From Runella sp. SP2 (GTDB lineage Bacteria > Bacteroidota > Bacteroidia > Cytophagales > Spirosomataceae), in the NCBI RefSeq assembly GCF_003711225.1, contig NZ_CP031030.1, positions 3,906,001-3,970,000 on the forward strand: DNA of 64,000 bases, given 5' to 3'. This document shows positions 63,420-64,000 of this stretch, piece after piece. A program made the position numbers and the translations under genes. The notes beneath the pieces are model-generated. The model searched no databases. It was not told the DNA's origin and was given only the letters and a program-made list of their open reading frames with translations. Position 1 is the stretch's first letter. Each line of letters starts with the position of its first letter.

Positions 63420-64000
63420 TTAATGCACCTTCACCACCTTCAACGTTGCTTGTTTTTCAGAAGTCGTCACCTTCAAGAAATACATCCCCGTCGGCAATTC
63501 ACTCACGCCAAATTCTTCTTGGTGCGTGTTCGTTTCGGGCACAAATTGGCGACTCAAAACTTCACGCCCCGCTGCGTCCGTCAAAGACGCTTGCACCACT
63601 TGCCATTTGCTCTCTTGCACTTTGAGACGGAGCGTATGCGTAACAGGGTTGGGCATTACATTGGCGAATACTCCGTTATCTGTTATCTGTTTTCCGTTAT
63701 CCGCCCATTGCTCCTTGCCCTTTACCACTTGCCCACTGCCATTTGCCCCTTCTCTCGCTGCTCCTACACCTACCCCGTCTTTCGACTGGATTCTGAACCA
63801 ATATTCTTGGTAAGCCAACACGTTGCCTTGCGGTTTCCGCGTTGAAGGATAAATGCTACCCCAACCCTTTTGGTCCCAATATCGAATCCCTAACTTGTAT
63901 AAACCTTTGGGTAAACCTGCATCGTACGAATTCCCGCCCGCACCGTTGTCTTGGTAAAAGCCGTACGCGGGATGGTTTTGAGCATATAATTCCGTCCAGC
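63420..64000 (-). CDS. 3' end of a fourth T9SS-sorted giant protein (partial, 5' end outside window)
   Basis: The frame is open to the window edge and carries the same C-terminal block as the other giants: TELYAQNHPAYGFYQDNG at the edge, GLYKLGIRYWDQKGWGS, EYWFRIQSKDGVGVGAAR, a variable linker, then the T9SS type A sorting domain (MPNPVTHTLRLKVQES to LKVTTSEKQATLKVVK). The linker here (QWADNGKQITDNG) differs from the other three. What precedes the block is unknown. A strong terminator follows the stop. Confidence 0.92.
   Translation of the reverse strand, partial: WTELYAQNHPAYGFYQDNGAGGNSYDAGLPKGLYKLGIRYWDQKGWGSIYPSTRKPQGNVLAYQEYWFRIQSKDGVGVGAAREGANGSGQVVKGKEQWADNGKQITDNGVFANVMPNPVTHTLRLKVQESKWQVVQASLTDAAGREVLSRQFVPETNTHQEEFGVSELPTGMYFLKVTTSEKQATLKVVKVH

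Overview
The window reads as Bacteroidota chromosome, most likely Cytophagales (a Runella/Dyadobacter/Spirosoma-like organism). The evidence is a complete gldK-gldL-gldM-gldN gliding/type IX secretion (T9SS) block with a PorP/SprF gene just before it, a SusC/SusD pair, very large proteins ending in T9SS type A sorting domains, TAnnTTTG-like -7 elements and A-rich translation starts. The genus is inference. No rRNA, tRNA, insertion sequence or CRISPR array was recognised.

Region 1 (0-14.3 kb, all minus strand) is a reduced-sulfur island: two half-size YeeE/YedE sulfur transporters, an outer-membrane porin, a SoxB-like Tat-exported dimetal phosphoesterase, a periplasmic DsrE-like protein, a TsdA-like dihaem cytochrome c, an ETHE1-like persulfide dioxygenase fused to two rhodanese domains, a TauE/SafE exporter and a Cys-rich Crp/Fnr regulator. 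A 14-bp palindrome (GTGAY-N4-RTYAC) lies upstream of four of these genes at a similar distance from the start codon, so the island looks like one Crp/Fnr regulon, although a SusC/SusD pair (6.0-10.7 kb) sits in its middle.

Region 2 (14.3-22.9 kb) holds a hairpin-forming repeat cluster, two uncharacterised membrane proteins, a LytS/LytTR-type two-component pair, a small lipoprotein, a class C beta-lactamase-fold hydrolase, an MFS transporter and a small membrane protein. Region 3 (23.1-32.4 kb, plus strand) carries sucD, a DUF4271 protein, hemD, a PorP/SprF protein and gldKLMN. A glycosyltransferase and radC follow, divergent from each other.

Region 4 (34.3-64 kb, all minus strand) is dominated by three complete giant secreted proteins (1836, about 3110 and 2538 residues) and the 3' end of a fourth. 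Each combines choice-of-anchor-Q/right-handed beta-helix modules, LamG or Ig-like repeats, and a nearly identical C-terminal block of about 1.9 kb ending in a T9SS sorting domain. Two of the giants are preceded by nearly identical NTF2-like lipoprotein genes, each with a copied upstream region carrying 21-bp tandem repeats. Two large AraC-type regulators (a one-piece hybrid sensor kinase and an AraC-TPR membrane protein) sit among them. The picture is a lineage-expanded, regulated family of T9SS surface proteins encoded close to the gliding/T9SS motor genes, with signs of recent duplication and recombination.
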